From Flavobacterium sp. (lineage in GTDB: Bacteria; Bacteroidota; Bacteroidia; Flavobacteriales; Flavobacteriaceae), in assembly GCA_023251135.1 (NCBI GenBank), contig JAHEZJ010000012.1, positions 62,001 to 126,000 on the forward strand: a stretch of 64,000 nucleotides of DNA. The letters run 5' to 3'. Shown here one piece after another: positions 15,588-24,915 of this stretch. Within the stretch, counting starts at the first letter, position 1; each line of letters begins with the position of its first letter. The notes beneath the pieces were generated by a model, which ran no database searches, was not told the DNA's origin, and worked only from the letters and a program-made list of their open reading frames with translations. The position numbers and the translations under genes are program-made.

Positions 15588-15810
15588 AGATTGCTGATTG
15601 TAGATTTTAGATTTTACAATTCGCGTAAAATCAGGAACCTTAAAATTTGAATATCGAAAGACAAATACTAACTTTGCCGTTGTATCAAAAATAGTGTTTT
15701 TTTGTAAAAAATAACATTCTATTTTTATTAAACATTCGCGTTCAGCTGAATTTTAATTCTTAAAATTCAGAATTCAGGCAGGCCAATCTAAAATCTACAA
15801 TCAGCAATCT
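15588..15810. repeat. Perfect 26-bp inverted repeat enclosing an inner 11-bp repeat
   Basis: Arms 15588-15613 and 15785-15810 are exact reverse complements, starting AGATTGCTGATTGTAG. Within the enclosed 171 bp a second perfect inverted repeat, CTGAATTTTAA (15746-15756) / TTAAAATTCAG (15760-15770), lies in the leader of the DUF2797 gene. The outer arms nearly touch both flanking genes. Related words occur at 30354-30390. Confidence 0.8.
15646..15676 (+). promoter_or_regulatory. Promoter TTTG-N19-TAACTTTG for DUF2797 gene
   Basis: TTTG at 15646-15649, 19-bp spacer, TAACTTTG at 15669-15676: both boxes match the consensus. It implies an unusually long leader of about 140 nt that includes the inner and the right outer repeat arms. 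Confidence 0.65.
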
Positions 15811-15818
15811 CAATTCTA

Positions 15819-16613
15819 ATGACATATCAAGGCGTACTTACAAAAATGCAAACTGAAATAGGGGCTCCAATTCAGTATTATTTGGTTTTCGAAGACAGTT
15901 TTCTAAACATGAATCAATTACTGAACAAAGAAATTGAGATTAATTTTGTGGGATTTGAATGTCTGAACTGTCACAAGAAGAAAAAGATTTACCGACAAGG
16001 GTTTTGCTATGAATGCTTTTATTCGAGCCCTGCTGTTGGTGATTGGATTATGCGTCCGGAATTGAGTACGGCGCATCTGGGAATTGCAGACCGGGATTTG
16101 GAGTACGAACAAAAAGTACAGCTTCAGCCGCACGTGGTTTATCTGGCTTTGGCGAGTGAGGTAAAAGTTGGAGTAACCCGTAAAACTCAGGTGCCAACAC
16201 GTTGGATCGATCAGGGAGCAACTCAGGCGATTGCGATTGTTGAAGTTCCAAACCGATATTTGGCCGGAATTACAGAGGTCGCACTAAAAGACCATTATAC
16301 CGACAAAACAAACTGGAGAAAGATGCTTCAAAATGCAGGTGAAAGTTTTGACCTGCTTGCCGAGAAAGCAAAAGTTGAAAGCTTAATTCCGGCAGAAGTA
16401 CAGGAATATTTTTATGCTCAAAAGAATGATTTGTATGAACTGCACTATCCGGTCTTAAATTATCCAACTAAAGTAACAAGTCTTAATCTGGATAAAACTC
16501 CAACTTTTCAGGGAAAACTAACCGGAATTAAAGGGCAGTATCTGATTTTTGAAAACGGAACTGTTTTTAATGTTAGAGGGTCCGAAGGTTATGTGGTGAG
16601 CATATCGGTTTAA
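15819..16613 (+). CDS. DUF2797 domain protein
   Basis: 264 residues. A four-cysteine zinc site (CLNC about 48-51 and CYEC about 65-68) lies in the first 75 residues. The middle contains VVYLALASEVKVGVTRKTQVPTRWIDQGA, a GIY-YIG-like arrangement (tyrosine, then KVGVTR, then a conserved arginine and tryptophan) typical of DUF2797. The GIY-YIG resemblance suggests nucleic-acid processing, but no activity is established. Probably cytosolic. Long promoter-to-ATG distance with structured leader. Confidence 0.8.
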   Translation: MTYQGVLTKMQTEIGAPIQYYLVFEDSFLNMNQLLNKEIEINFVGFECLNCHKKKKIYRQGFCYECFYSSPAVGDWIMRPELSTAHLGIADRDLEYEQKVQLQPHVVYLALASEVKVGVTRKTQVPTRWIDQGATQAIAIVEVPNRYLAGITEVALKDHYTDKTNWRKMLQNAGESFDLLAEKAKVESLIPAEVQEYFYAQKNDLYELHYPVLNYPTKVTSLNLDKTPTFQGKLTGIKGQYLIFENGTVFNVRGSEGYVVSISV

Positions 16614-16853
16614 CATTTTAGAGAGAAAAAATATCTCGTAAAGTATTGATTGTTAATTTTTTATTATATTTATAACACTGTTTTTAGCATGTTGTAATCT
16701 GAATCCTGAAAGATTTGATTACAATTTTGTAATAATTATTTATTAGAAGATTTTTATTTTAGATCTAAAGAGAACCTAGTTTAGTAAAAGGATAAACGAA
16801 AGTTTTTTTTGAATTTCCAAAGACAAATATTTAATCAATAAATTAGTTAAAAG

Positions 16854-17933
16854 ATGAGTGTTTTAAAAAGAGTAAATGTGGTCAGGCGCAGCTTAATGCA
16901 CTACCTCACTAAGAACATTGGAAAACCAAGAACAGAACAGAACATTGTTTTAGTAGATAAAAACGAAGTAAGGCGGGTTTTGATCTGTAGGCCAAATGCC
17001 AGACTGGGAAATTTATTATTGATTACGCCACTTGTTCAGGAAGTCACCGATATGTTTCCAAATTGTAAAGTCGATTTGTTTGTTAAGGGAGCTTTAGCTC
17101 TGGTGATTTTTGGAAATTATCAAAATATTAATAAAGTAATCGGTTTGCCTAAAAAACCATTCAGCAATTTATTCCAATATCTGAATGTCTGGATTTCAAT
17201 AAAAAGACAATCCTACGATATCGCGATCAATGTCGATCAAAATTCTTCTTCAGGACGTTTAGCAGTCCAGTTCTCTAATGCTAAATATAAATTCTACGGA
17301 GATTCAAACGATGAATCTCAACTTCTAAAAAATGACTACGATCATATTGCGAAATACCCCGTTTATAATTTCCGACATTATTTAACGAAACTTGGATTAG
17401 CAAAAAGCAATAAAATAATAGCCCCGATTGACCTTAGATTGTCTTCTTCTGAAATTGTGGAAGGAAAGAAAATCTTAACTGATTTAGTACAAAACTCTAA
17501 AAGAACGATTTGTATTTTTACTTATGCAACAGGCGCAAAATGCTTGCCAGAGGAGTGGTGGGAGAACTTCTACACCCAACTAAAGGAAGAATATAAAGAC
17601 TATAATATTATTGAAATTCTGCCTGTAGAAAATGTTTCGCAGATTGCCTTTCAAGCCCCAACATTTTACAGCAAGGACATCCGCGAAATAGGATCTGTAA
17701 TCGCCAATGCCGACTTGTTTATTGGTGCCGATAGCGGAATCATGCATTTGGCCAGCGCAGTACAGACTCCAACAATTGGACTCTTCTCGGTGTCAAACCT
17801 TAAAAAATACGAACCTTACGACAATTGCAGTATCGGAATAGATATTAATTTGCACACCAAAAAGGATTATGTGAAAATCATAAACTCCATCCTGAATAAT
17901 GGGAAGCTTAGTACTATCGGACAAGCAATTTAA
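16854..17933 (+). CDS. Glycosyltransferase family 9 (heptosyltransferase-like)
   Basis: 359 residues, GT-B fold. The first domain holds RRVLICRPNARLGNLLLITP (about 40-59), the GT9 opening motif. The second has ANADLFIGADSGIMHLASAV (about 287-306), the donor-binding GxDSGxxHLA motif. GT9 enzymes add heptoses or related sugars to the LPS core; in Bacteroidota the sugar is often not heptose, so the donor stays open. Followed by a strong terminator; it fits with the Kdo transferase further on as part of LPS synthesis. No clear promoter is seen in the 240-bp spacer. Confidence 0.88.
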   Translation: MSVLKRVNVVRRSLMHYLTKNIGKPRTEQNIVLVDKNEVRRVLICRPNARLGNLLLITPLVQEVTDMFPNCKVDLFVKGALALVIFGNYQNINKVIGLPKKPFSNLFQYLNVWISIKRQSYDIAINVDQNSSSGRLAVQFSNAKYKFYGDSNDESQLLKNDYDHIAKYPVYNFRHYLTKLGLAKSNKIIAPIDLRLSSSEIVEGKKILTDLVQNSKRTICIFTYATGAKCLPEEWWENFYTQLKEEYKDYNIIEILPVENVSQIAFQAPTFYSKDIREIGSVIANADLFIGADSGIMHLASAVQTPTIGLFSVSNLKKYEPYDNCSIGIDINLHTKKDYVKIINSILNNGKLSTIGQAI

Positions 17934-17948
17934 AAATATAAGAACAAC

Positions 17949-17978
17949 AAAAAAGGCATCCGTAGATGCCTTTTTTTA
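17949..17978. terminator. Bidirectional terminator
   Basis: AAAAAGGCATC / GATGCCTTTTT around CGTA, with A- and T-runs on both sides; serves the convergent GT9 and AsmA-like genes. Confidence 0.9.
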
Positions 17979-17979
17979 T

Positions 17980-20574
17980 TTAGTTTTTCTTCTTAAACAA
18001 GCCATTTATTAAGTCACTGGCTTTTTTAGTTACTTCCTGAGTTTTCTGCTCTTTTTCGGTGGCAGCTGCTTTTGTGGTGTCTTTTGCCTTTGTGTTTTTA
18101 TTGATAAAATCATTAAGGGCCGAAGTTCCTTTTTGAGTCAGCTTGTCTCTTTGCTGATTCGCAACCTGTGCCGCCAGACTTGTCACTGCATTTTTCATAT
18201 CCGTTGTTATTTTTGGATTCGAAAAATTACCGCTAACAATAGCATTTATCGGAATGTTTTGCAGTTTTGCAGCATCCGCAGGAGACATTTTTGCAAGGAA
18301 AGCATTGGCTTCATTGCCTAAATATTTGGCAGGAACGTCTAATTTTAAATTGTAATTCATCGTTTGGTCAAAACCATGTGTTCCGCCAACTGTAATCTTA
18401 ATGTCCTGATATTTGATGTCAAATGGTTTTACACTCACTTTTCCGTTATCAAACGTTAAGGCTGCTTTAATATCATTCAGATTTATTTTATTAGGATCAA
18501 TAAATTTCAGGTTTGAAGTTAAGGCATTTAAAACCGTTGAGTTTTTAGAATTTACAGTAGTCGAAAGCAACTGACCAATCAAATCTCCTGAAATCGATTT
18601 TAAGTCCGGAGTTAACTCTTTGTCGTCTAAGTTTCCGTTTAATTTTATAGTCGAATTTAGTTTTCCGTTGATGATTCCGGCCAAAGGAGCAATTTTTTTC
18701 ATCATGTCCAATTGCGTAAAAGTTTGCGCAATATCCACCTGATTGAAACCTAAATTCATATCAAAAGTAGGCACCTTTGTTTTGGTAGAAACAGCTCCGT
18801 TAAGACCAATTGTTCCGCCAAAAATCGATGTTTTAAAGTTTTCTAAAGTTGCTTTTTCATCCTTCACAATCAACCTTCCCGAAACGTCTTTTAGTTTTAG
18901 ATTGTCGTATAAAACCGTAGTCGCTTTGGCATTTAAAGTACAATTTAAAAAAGCAGGAATCTTCATGGCTTCAGATGGTTTGGCAGCCGTTTTCTCTGTT
19001 GCAGCCGTTCCCGAAGTCATAAAATCATCAACCGCTAACTGGTTTGAACTCATATTGAAATTTCCTCTCAGCTCTTGTTTTTTGAACATAAAACCATAGA
19101 AATTTTCCAGTACACCATTAATGCTTAAGTCACTTTTTCCGGTCGTAGCATCAAATTTCTTCAGGTTTATGGTACTCGGATTAAACTCAACCAATGCCGT
19201 ACTAATGTTCATCGATTTGTTGTTCTCGTCGGTATATTTAAATCCTGACAAACTCATTGTTCCGGCGTTTTTAATATTTTGATATTGACTCTTTTCAACA
19301 GAAGCCATATCAAATTGTGTGGTAACATCGGCCTTTAAAATACCGGCAAGAGGTTTGTCCATCTTAATTGGATACGCTTTAGAAAGATTCGACAGGTTGA
19401 TCGTCCCTTTTAAAGCGGCGTTCACCATCGGATTTTGTGTTATGTTTCTGATGTTTGCTTTGGCGTTAAAAACATCCTGATCAATTCGGAAAGAAAGTTT
19501 ATCCAGATTTACATAAGTATCATTTAGGATTCCTGTTTCGTTGATAATTTTCGTGTCAATTACAATATTCTGAACCGACTTTGGCAGGTTTGGATATTGA
19601 AACGAAGCATTGTTTGAAGCAATCGCAATATTAAATTTAGGAACCGTGGTCTCCGTCAATTCTCCTTTAGCAAAACCAGCTACTGTAAAATCTCCGGTAG
19701 TCTTTACCCCGTCCAGACTGGAAGCATAAGCGGAAGGAATTAGTCCCAGGAAGTTTGTAAAAGACGAAGTAGGTGTCTTAAACTTCAGATCGTAAATTTG
19801 TTTGGCATCTGCCATCTGAATAAATCCGTCAAACTCTAAAGGCAGCTGATTGATTAAAGCTTTGTTCTCTTTAAACGTATACTTGCTCTTCTCAAGGTCA
19901 ATTCCTAACACAGCGTCTAAAGTCAGTTTTACATTTTTCATGTAATTGATTTTATCCATATCCAAAGAAACGTTAGCCGTAGACTTTGTGGTTAGATCTA
20001 ATTTTGAGTTTGTAAAATCGCCCGTTCCTTCGTGATTCAGACTGTCGATTACCATTCTTATTTTAGATCCCTGATCGATATATCTGAAAGTAAACTGTTC
20101 AATTTTATAGTTTTGAATTTTCAGCGAAAGCGGTTTGCTTTTGTCGTCTTTCGTCTCTTTTTCTTTGTTTTTTAGGGCGATATCAAAATTACCAACACCA
20201 TCTTTGTTAAAAATAATATTGATCAGGCCGTTTGTAGAACTGATTCCCTGTATGTTCAAAGGTTCGTCTTTTCCTTTAAAAAGTTCTTTAATACTCATCT
20301 TCAAATTTAGTTCGCCTAACGAAACCAAAGTGTCACCTTCAAAAGGAGCTTTATTGATAATCACCAGTTTTTCGATCCCCACTGTCGCGTTCGGAAAGTT
20401 TCGAAACAAACTTAAATCGGCATCCGTAAAACTTACTTTTGCGTCAACACTTTCGTTGATGGCTTCTGAAATTTTGGCTTTTATTTGATCTTTAAAGAAA
20501 TACGGAATGGCAAATAAGGCCGCTACTAGGACCACAAGAACTATGGCTGTTATTTTTAAAATTTTCTTTAACAT
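17980..20574 (-). CDS. AsmA-like envelope protein
   Basis: 864 residues from ATG 20572-20574; starting 30 codons earlier would add a non-membrane stretch before the natural MLKKILKITAIVLVVLV anchor. One N-terminal membrane helix (about 5-25) is followed by SEAINESVDAKVSFTDADLSLFRNFPNA, the AsmA-family opening, then repeated beta segments of the AsmA/TAM/Vps13-like bridge type to about 780, and a Lys/Thr-rich tail. Family members span the periplasm and are linked to outer-membrane lipid or protein transport. Monocistronic. Confidence 0.87.
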   Translation of the reverse strand: MLKKILKITAIVLVVLVAALFAIPYFFKDQIKAKISEAINESVDAKVSFTDADLSLFRNFPNATVGIEKLVIINKAPFEGDTLVSLGELNLKMSIKELFKGKDEPLNIQGISSTNGLINIIFNKDGVGNFDIALKNKEKETKDDKSKPLSLKIQNYKIEQFTFRYIDQGSKIRMVIDSLNHEGTGDFTNSKLDLTTKSTANVSLDMDKINYMKNVKLTLDAVLGIDLEKSKYTFKENKALINQLPLEFDGFIQMADAKQIYDLKFKTPTSSFTNFLGLIPSAYASSLDGVKTTGDFTVAGFAKGELTETTVPKFNIAIASNNASFQYPNLPKSVQNIVIDTKIINETGILNDTYVNLDKLSFRIDQDVFNAKANIRNITQNPMVNAALKGTINLSNLSKAYPIKMDKPLAGILKADVTTQFDMASVEKSQYQNIKNAGTMSLSGFKYTDENNKSMNISTALVEFNPSTINLKKFDATTGKSDLSINGVLENFYGFMFKKQELRGNFNMSSNQLAVDDFMTSGTAATEKTAAKPSEAMKIPAFLNCTLNAKATTVLYDNLKLKDVSGRLIVKDEKATLENFKTSIFGGTIGLNGAVSTKTKVPTFDMNLGFNQVDIAQTFTQLDMMKKIAPLAGIINGKLNSTIKLNGNLDDKELTPDLKSISGDLIGQLLSTTVNSKNSTVLNALTSNLKFIDPNKINLNDIKAALTFDNGKVSVKPFDIKYQDIKITVGGTHGFDQTMNYNLKLDVPAKYLGNEANAFLAKMSPADAAKLQNIPINAIVSGNFSNPKITTDMKNAVTSLAAQVANQQRDKLTQKGTSALNDFINKNTKAKDTTKAAATEKEQKTQEVTKKASDLINGLFKKKN

Positions 20575-20691
20575 ATAAATAAATTGAGGGGTTAAATTGC
20601 TAACTGATTGCTGCAAAAATAGTTTTTTTTGGTGGAGTTCGTATATAAAGTTTTTGTAAAACATAAGAGTATACTCCGGTTTCTTAAAAAC

Positions 20692-20728
20692 AAAAAACCG
20701 TCTGAATTATATATTCAAACGGTTTTTT
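20692..20728 (-). terminator. Terminator of the sppA-hydrolase operon
   Basis: AAAAAACCGT / ACGGTTTTTT outer stem with an inner TGAAT/ATTCA pairing; read on the minus strand it ends in a T-run just after the 20748 stop. Confidence 0.85.
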
Positions 20729-20747
20729 AAGGATTTTATGATTGGGA

Positions 20748-21695
20748 TTATTTTTTAATGAAAGAAACAATCTTATCGATCATGATTTGGGAGACAGGCA
20801 AACTTTCATTTTTATAACTTTCCAGATTGGCCTGATGGTCTCCGTCGACGATTTTCATGATATGATTCATTTTGTCAACGATCAGGAGTTCCGCATTTTT
20901 ATTGGCTTGAGATAACTGTTCTGCATCTTTTACGGTTACCTGTAAATCCTGATTTCCCTGAACGATTAAAATAGGGAGGTTCAACTTTTTGATTTCGGTT
21001 TGCGGATTGTATTTAAACCACGAAATTAAATAGGGCTGAATGCTTGGTCTAAAAAGAGAATTCAGCATTGGATCTACTTTATTTACGGTATGACCGCTTT
21101 TCAGACTGTCAATAATAGGGAAAGTCATTTCCTCTATTTGTTTGTTTGATTTAGAAGCAATTTGCGTTTTGATCAATTGGTCTGCAGATTCTCCCGCCCC
21201 CGCAATGGAGATAAATTTATTGGCTTTTGCTCCGGAAATCATTCCAATTAAAGAGCCTTCACTGTGTCCGATTACAATAATCTGAGAGAAACGAAGGTCT
21301 TGCTTTAACAAATTGATCCAGCTTTTGGCATCTTCAGTGTAATTCTCAAATACAAGAGTTTGTTCTGAAATGGCCGATGGTTTGCTTTCTCCAATTCCTC
21401 TTTTATCGTATCGCAATGAGGCAATTCCGTTTTTTGCCAGGGCTTCTGCCAGCATTTTCAGAGAATTGTTTTTCATCATCGGATTGTTGCCGTTGCGATC
21501 CGTAGGGCCCGAACCCGAAATGATTAAGGCTACCGGACATTTTGTTTTTAAATCCGGCATTGTCAACGTACCAAAAAGCTGATCGATGTTGATTTTTAAA
21601 ACGATCGGAGTTTCTTTAAAAGGAACTTCCGTTTTTTTTTGGGCATTTACAAAACTCAGAAACAGAAGAGCAGCAAGCGCAAATAACTTTTTCAT
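20748..21695 (-). CDS. Secreted alpha/beta hydrolase (S33-like)
   Basis: 315 residues. Signal peptide 1-19 (MKKLFALAALLFLSFVNAQ) places it in the periplasm. The hydrolase fold has LIISGSGPTDRNGNN (58-72) at the oxyanion region, YDKRGIGES (96-104), the nucleophile elbow GHSEGS with Ser145, a late Asp in VQGNQDLQV and His in MNHIMK. It belongs to the serine aminopeptidase S33/dienelactone-hydrolase-like group; esterase is the safest guess. It lies 13 bp after sppA on the same strand and is almost surely co-transcribed. Confidence 0.85.
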   Translation of the reverse strand: MKKLFALAALLFLSFVNAQKKTEVPFKETPIVLKINIDQLFGTLTMPDLKTKCPVALIISGSGPTDRNGNNPMMKNNSLKMLAEALAKNGIASLRYDKRGIGESKPSAISEQTLVFENYTEDAKSWINLLKQDLRFSQIIVIGHSEGSLIGMISGAKANKFISIAGAGESADQLIKTQIASKSNKQIEEMTFPIIDSLKSGHTVNKVDPMLNSLFRPSIQPYLISWFKYNPQTEIKKLNLPILIVQGNQDLQVTVKDAEQLSQANKNAELLIVDKMNHIMKIVDGDHQANLESYKNESLPVSQIMIDKIVSFIKK

Positions 21696-21708
21696 TTTTA
21701 AAATGGAA

Positions 21709-23466
21709 TTATTTAATGTTTATTCCAAAAGGAAGCATCGCCTGAACGCCTTTTTGTTGTTGAAGTCTTTTTACCTGCTCGATAAGCATATAATTTTCTT
21801 CACCAATTTCTTCCTTAATAAAAGCTTCTTTTGATTGCGCAAAAGGCAGTCTTGAAATAAGGTCATTGAATGTTTTTTCGTATTCAGGATAGTTTTGTGT
21901 GCTGTACGTTTTGATTTTGGCAATTTTTGCTGCTTCAGCAATAGCATCATTCAAGCCTCCGATTTGATCTACTAATCCAATTTTTAAAGCTTCACTTCCT
22001 GACCAGACTCTTCCTTGTGCGATAGCATCTACCTGAGCAAAAGTCATTTTTCGGCCTTCTGCCACATGCGTTACAAAAGTGTTGTAAATGTGTTCTACGC
22101 CTTCTAAAGTAAAGGCTTTAAATTTTTCGTCCACACGCACAAACGGGCTGTAATTTGCTGAGTTTTCATGCGTTTTTACCTGTTCGGTGTTTATGCCCAG
22201 TTTATTGGCCAAAGGCGTAAAGTTGGGCAGTATCCCGAAAACACCTATAGAACCTGTAATTGTATTGCGCTCTGCAAAAATTTTGTTGGCGTTACAGGCA
22301 ATATAGTAACCGCCTGATGCAGCATAATTCCCCATAGAAACCACAACCGGTTTTACTTTTTTGGTAATCTCAATTTCTCTCCAGATCAGATCAGAAGTTA
22401 AGGCACTTCCTCCAGGGCTGTCGATTCTCAGAACGATTGCTTTTACATCTTCATTTTTGCGGGCTTCCTGTAAAGAACGTCGCATAGAACCTTCGCCAAT
22501 TACCGTAACATCTCCTTCGCCGCTTTGTATTTCGCCTTGAGCATAAATAATAGCAATTTGATCCGTTGCCGTATTGGTTAAAGCTGTTGTAATGTTATTT
22601 TGCGTATAATCTGAAATAGAAATCTTGTTGTAATCGTCATCTCCCGTTACTTTCAGGGCTTTTTTGATTGCATTATGGTAAACGTCCTCATAAGCAATAA
22701 TATCTACCAGATGTTGTGCTTTGGCCATTTCCGGAGTTCTTGCTAATAAACCATTGGCGATTTCATTTAATTTGGCCAGCGGAATATTTCGGCTTTTTGA
22801 AATATCCGTCGAAACAGTAGTCCAGATCGAGTTTAAAAGCGCAGTCACTTGTTCTCTGTTGGCATCGCTCATCTTATTTTCAAGAAAAGGCTCAACAGCA
22901 CTTTTATACTTTCCGTGACGAATCACTTCCATATGGATACCTGATTTATCCTGAAAATCTTTGAAGAACATCACCTCAGACGAAAGACCTTTAAAGTCTA
23001 AATCGCCGGCAGGATTCAAATAAATAGTATTGGCCACTGAATTAAGATAATATTCTTTCTGAGAGTAGGTATTGGCATAAGCCCAAACAAATTTTCCTGA
23101 TTTTTTGAAACTTTCAAGCGCATTTCTCAAATCTTTGTATTGTGCCAAACCTAAAGAAGACTCGTCATTTAAAATAGAAATTCCTTTAATATTGTCATCT
23201 GTTTTTGCCGCTTCGATGGCATTGATTACATCAGTTAAGCCGATGCCTTTTTTATCCGAGAAAACAGTTACCCAAGGGTCTTTGTACTTTCCGGCATAGT
23301 CGTTTTGAATTTGTTTTAAATTTAATTCGATTACAGAATCACTTTTGACAGAAACAGCATCGTCTCCTCCAAAAATTGCTCCAATAAGAATTACCCCAAA
23401 AAAGAAGAGGATAATAAACACAAAAATACCAATAACGGTGGCAATTATATTTCCTAAAAACTTCAT
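21709..23466 (-). CDS. sppA: Signal peptide peptidase SppA (67K type)
   Basis: 585 residues, the long tandem-domain form. An N-terminal membrane helix (5-31) anchors it to the inner membrane facing the periplasm. The catalytic dyad is split across the two halves as expected: general-base Lys188 in GKYKSAVEPF and nucleophile Ser384 in YAASGGYY. SppA degrades cleaved signal peptides. It leads a two-gene unit with the periplasmic hydrolase and has a good -7 box at 23511-23518. Confidence 0.94.
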   Translation of the reverse strand: MKFLGNIIATVIGIFVFIILFFFGVILIGAIFGGDDAVSVKSDSVIELNLKQIQNDYAGKYKDPWVTVFSDKKGIGLTDVINAIEAAKTDDNIKGISILNDESSLGLAQYKDLRNALESFKKSGKFVWAYANTYSQKEYYLNSVANTIYLNPAGDLDFKGLSSEVMFFKDFQDKSGIHMEVIRHGKYKSAVEPFLENKMSDANREQVTALLNSIWTTVSTDISKSRNIPLAKLNEIANGLLARTPEMAKAQHLVDIIAYEDVYHNAIKKALKVTGDDDYNKISISDYTQNNITTALTNTATDQIAIIYAQGEIQSGEGDVTVIGEGSMRRSLQEARKNEDVKAIVLRIDSPGGSALTSDLIWREIEITKKVKPVVVSMGNYAASGGYYIACNANKIFAERNTITGSIGVFGILPNFTPLANKLGINTEQVKTHENSANYSPFVRVDEKFKAFTLEGVEHIYNTFVTHVAEGRKMTFAQVDAIAQGRVWSGSEALKIGLVDQIGGLNDAIAEAAKIAKIKTYSTQNYPEYEKTFNDLISRLPFAQSKEAFIKEEIGEENYMLIEQVKRLQQQKGVQAMLPFGINIK

Positions 23467-23510
23467 AAGTGTATTTTTTTTAATAAGTATCTAAAAAGGT
23501 TGGTTTGTTA

Positions 23511-23518
23511 CAAAAGTA
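23511..23518 (-). promoter_or_regulatory. -7 element of sppA
   Basis: Minus-strand TACTTTTG, a perfect TAnnTTTG, 44 bp before the sppA ATG. Confidence 0.6.
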
Positions 23519-23620
23519 GTCTAAAAACAAAGTAATTTGAATACAGAATTTGATGAAATAGCTGTAACTGCTATGTTTTGGGACATTAAATTAAAGATAA
23601 GATATTTAGTAAGATAAATA

Positions 23621-23649
23621 TTGTTTGAGCTTAGAATATTTTATATTTG
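23621..23649 (+). promoter_or_regulatory. Promoter TTG-N18-TATATTTG
   Basis: TTG 23621-23623 and TATATTTG 23642-23649 match both consensus boxes with an 18-bp spacer. Predicted transcription start is near 23653, which excludes an earlier in-frame TTG at 23625 as the gene start. Confidence 0.75.
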
Positions 23650-23669
23650 ATGAAAACAATTGTTGTACT

Positions 23670-24857
23670 ATGAAAGATAAAGTGATCATTTTAACCCTTT
23701 TCTTCTTTGGGTTTTATGCCGGGGCTCAAAAAATACAGACCAAAAAAGTAGTAGTCGATAAATTGACGAAACTTCCCTTGGAAAATGTAAGTGTTTACAA
23801 TCAAAAAGACAACTCGATGACTAATGCGGACGGTGCTTTTTCTTTTATTTCAGATCAGGATGAATTGAATTTTAGTTTGATTGGTTATGAAAATCTTAAA
23901 CTCAGCTTTGCAGAAATAAACAAACGGGACACCATCTTTTTAGAAAGCAAAACCATTGAACTTGAAGAAGTAGTAGTGGGTGCCGAAATGGCAATCATGA
24001 AAAAAGCATATGCGAAAGTGAAAGAGAATTATATCTTCGAACCTTACAATGAAAATTTCTTTTTGCGCTGTGTTTTGAAGAGAAATGGAGAAATGCAACG
24101 ACTGCAGGATATTTATGGAAAAGTATCGAGAAAGGGTATTTTTAAAACAAAATCACAACCGGATAATAAATGCGAAGTGGAGATTTTGAATATGAGGAAA
24201 GCCGGAATAAAAGTGAAGGAGGATTTTGTGTATTTTGAATTTCAGAGTTTTGAAAAATTATTTGATTTAAATGCGATGATATTAATCAATCTGGAAGACT
24301 TTGAGCTAACTCAGGAAAAAAAGATAAACGGTAATTTTTTTAAAATTAGTTTTATCCGAAAAACGGAGAATGCGAGTGGGCAAAAAAGGAGTGGTTATTT
24401 TATCATCAACAAGGACGACTATGCTATTGTAGAAACCTATTTTGATTTTAATGATAATGAGGAAAAGATACCGTTTCAAAAAAAGGGTAAAGTCGAATAT
24501 CGAACGACTGTTTTAAAGATCAGTGCCAACTATAAGAAAAGCAGCACTACCAATAAATATTATCTGAATAACGCAAAATCAGAGGTTAGAGTAGAATTGC
24601 TTGAAAACGAAGTAGTGAAAAAAGCGTTTTACGATTATTCGACCAATTTTTTTGTAACCAATAGTTTTATTGCCGAAAAAGCAAAGTCAAATTTGTCGAT
24701 GGATAAGGATCTTTTTAAAGTTAAATATCCGTACTCACAACAATTTTGGAAAAGTCAGAATCAGCTGCCGTTAACAAATGATTTAAGTGCGTTTTTGAAA
24801 CGGGTTTCAGAAAACAAAGACAACAAGAAAGAGTTTGAAATAGATGGAAACTTCTAG
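23670..24857 (+). CDS. Exported CarboxypepD_reg-like protein
   Basis: 395 residues from ATG 23670. Signal peptide MKDKVIILTLFFFGFYAGAQ, then a CarboxypepD_reg-like beta domain (about 22-95): VVVDKLTKLPLENVSVYNQK, TNADGAFSF, EELEEVVVG-like end. This is the module found at the N-terminus of TonB-dependent receptors, but here no beta-barrel follows; the remaining 300 residues form a soluble domain rich in Lys, Glu, Phe and Tyr. Probably periplasmic or on the outer-membrane inner face. No exact function recognised. Confidence 0.78.
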   Translation: MKDKVIILTLFFFGFYAGAQKIQTKKVVVDKLTKLPLENVSVYNQKDNSMTNADGAFSFISDQDELNFSLIGYENLKLSFAEINKRDTIFLESKTIELEEVVVGAEMAIMKKAYAKVKENYIFEPYNENFFLRCVLKRNGEMQRLQDIYGKVSRKGIFKTKSQPDNKCEVEILNMRKAGIKVKEDFVYFEFQSFEKLFDLNAMILINLEDFELTQEKKINGNFFKISFIRKTENASGQKRSGYFIINKDDYAIVETYFDFNDNEEKIPFQKKGKVEYRTTVLKISANYKKSSTTNKYYLNNAKSEVRVELLENEVVKKAFYDYSTNFFVTNSFIAEKAKSNLSMDKDLFKVKYPYSQQFWKSQNQLPLTNDLSAFLKRVSENKDNKKEFEIDGNF

Positions 24858-24915
24858 TTCTTGAATCAAATAATGTGGTTAATTCTAAAATAGTTTTAGT
24901 TAATTTGCATTAATT

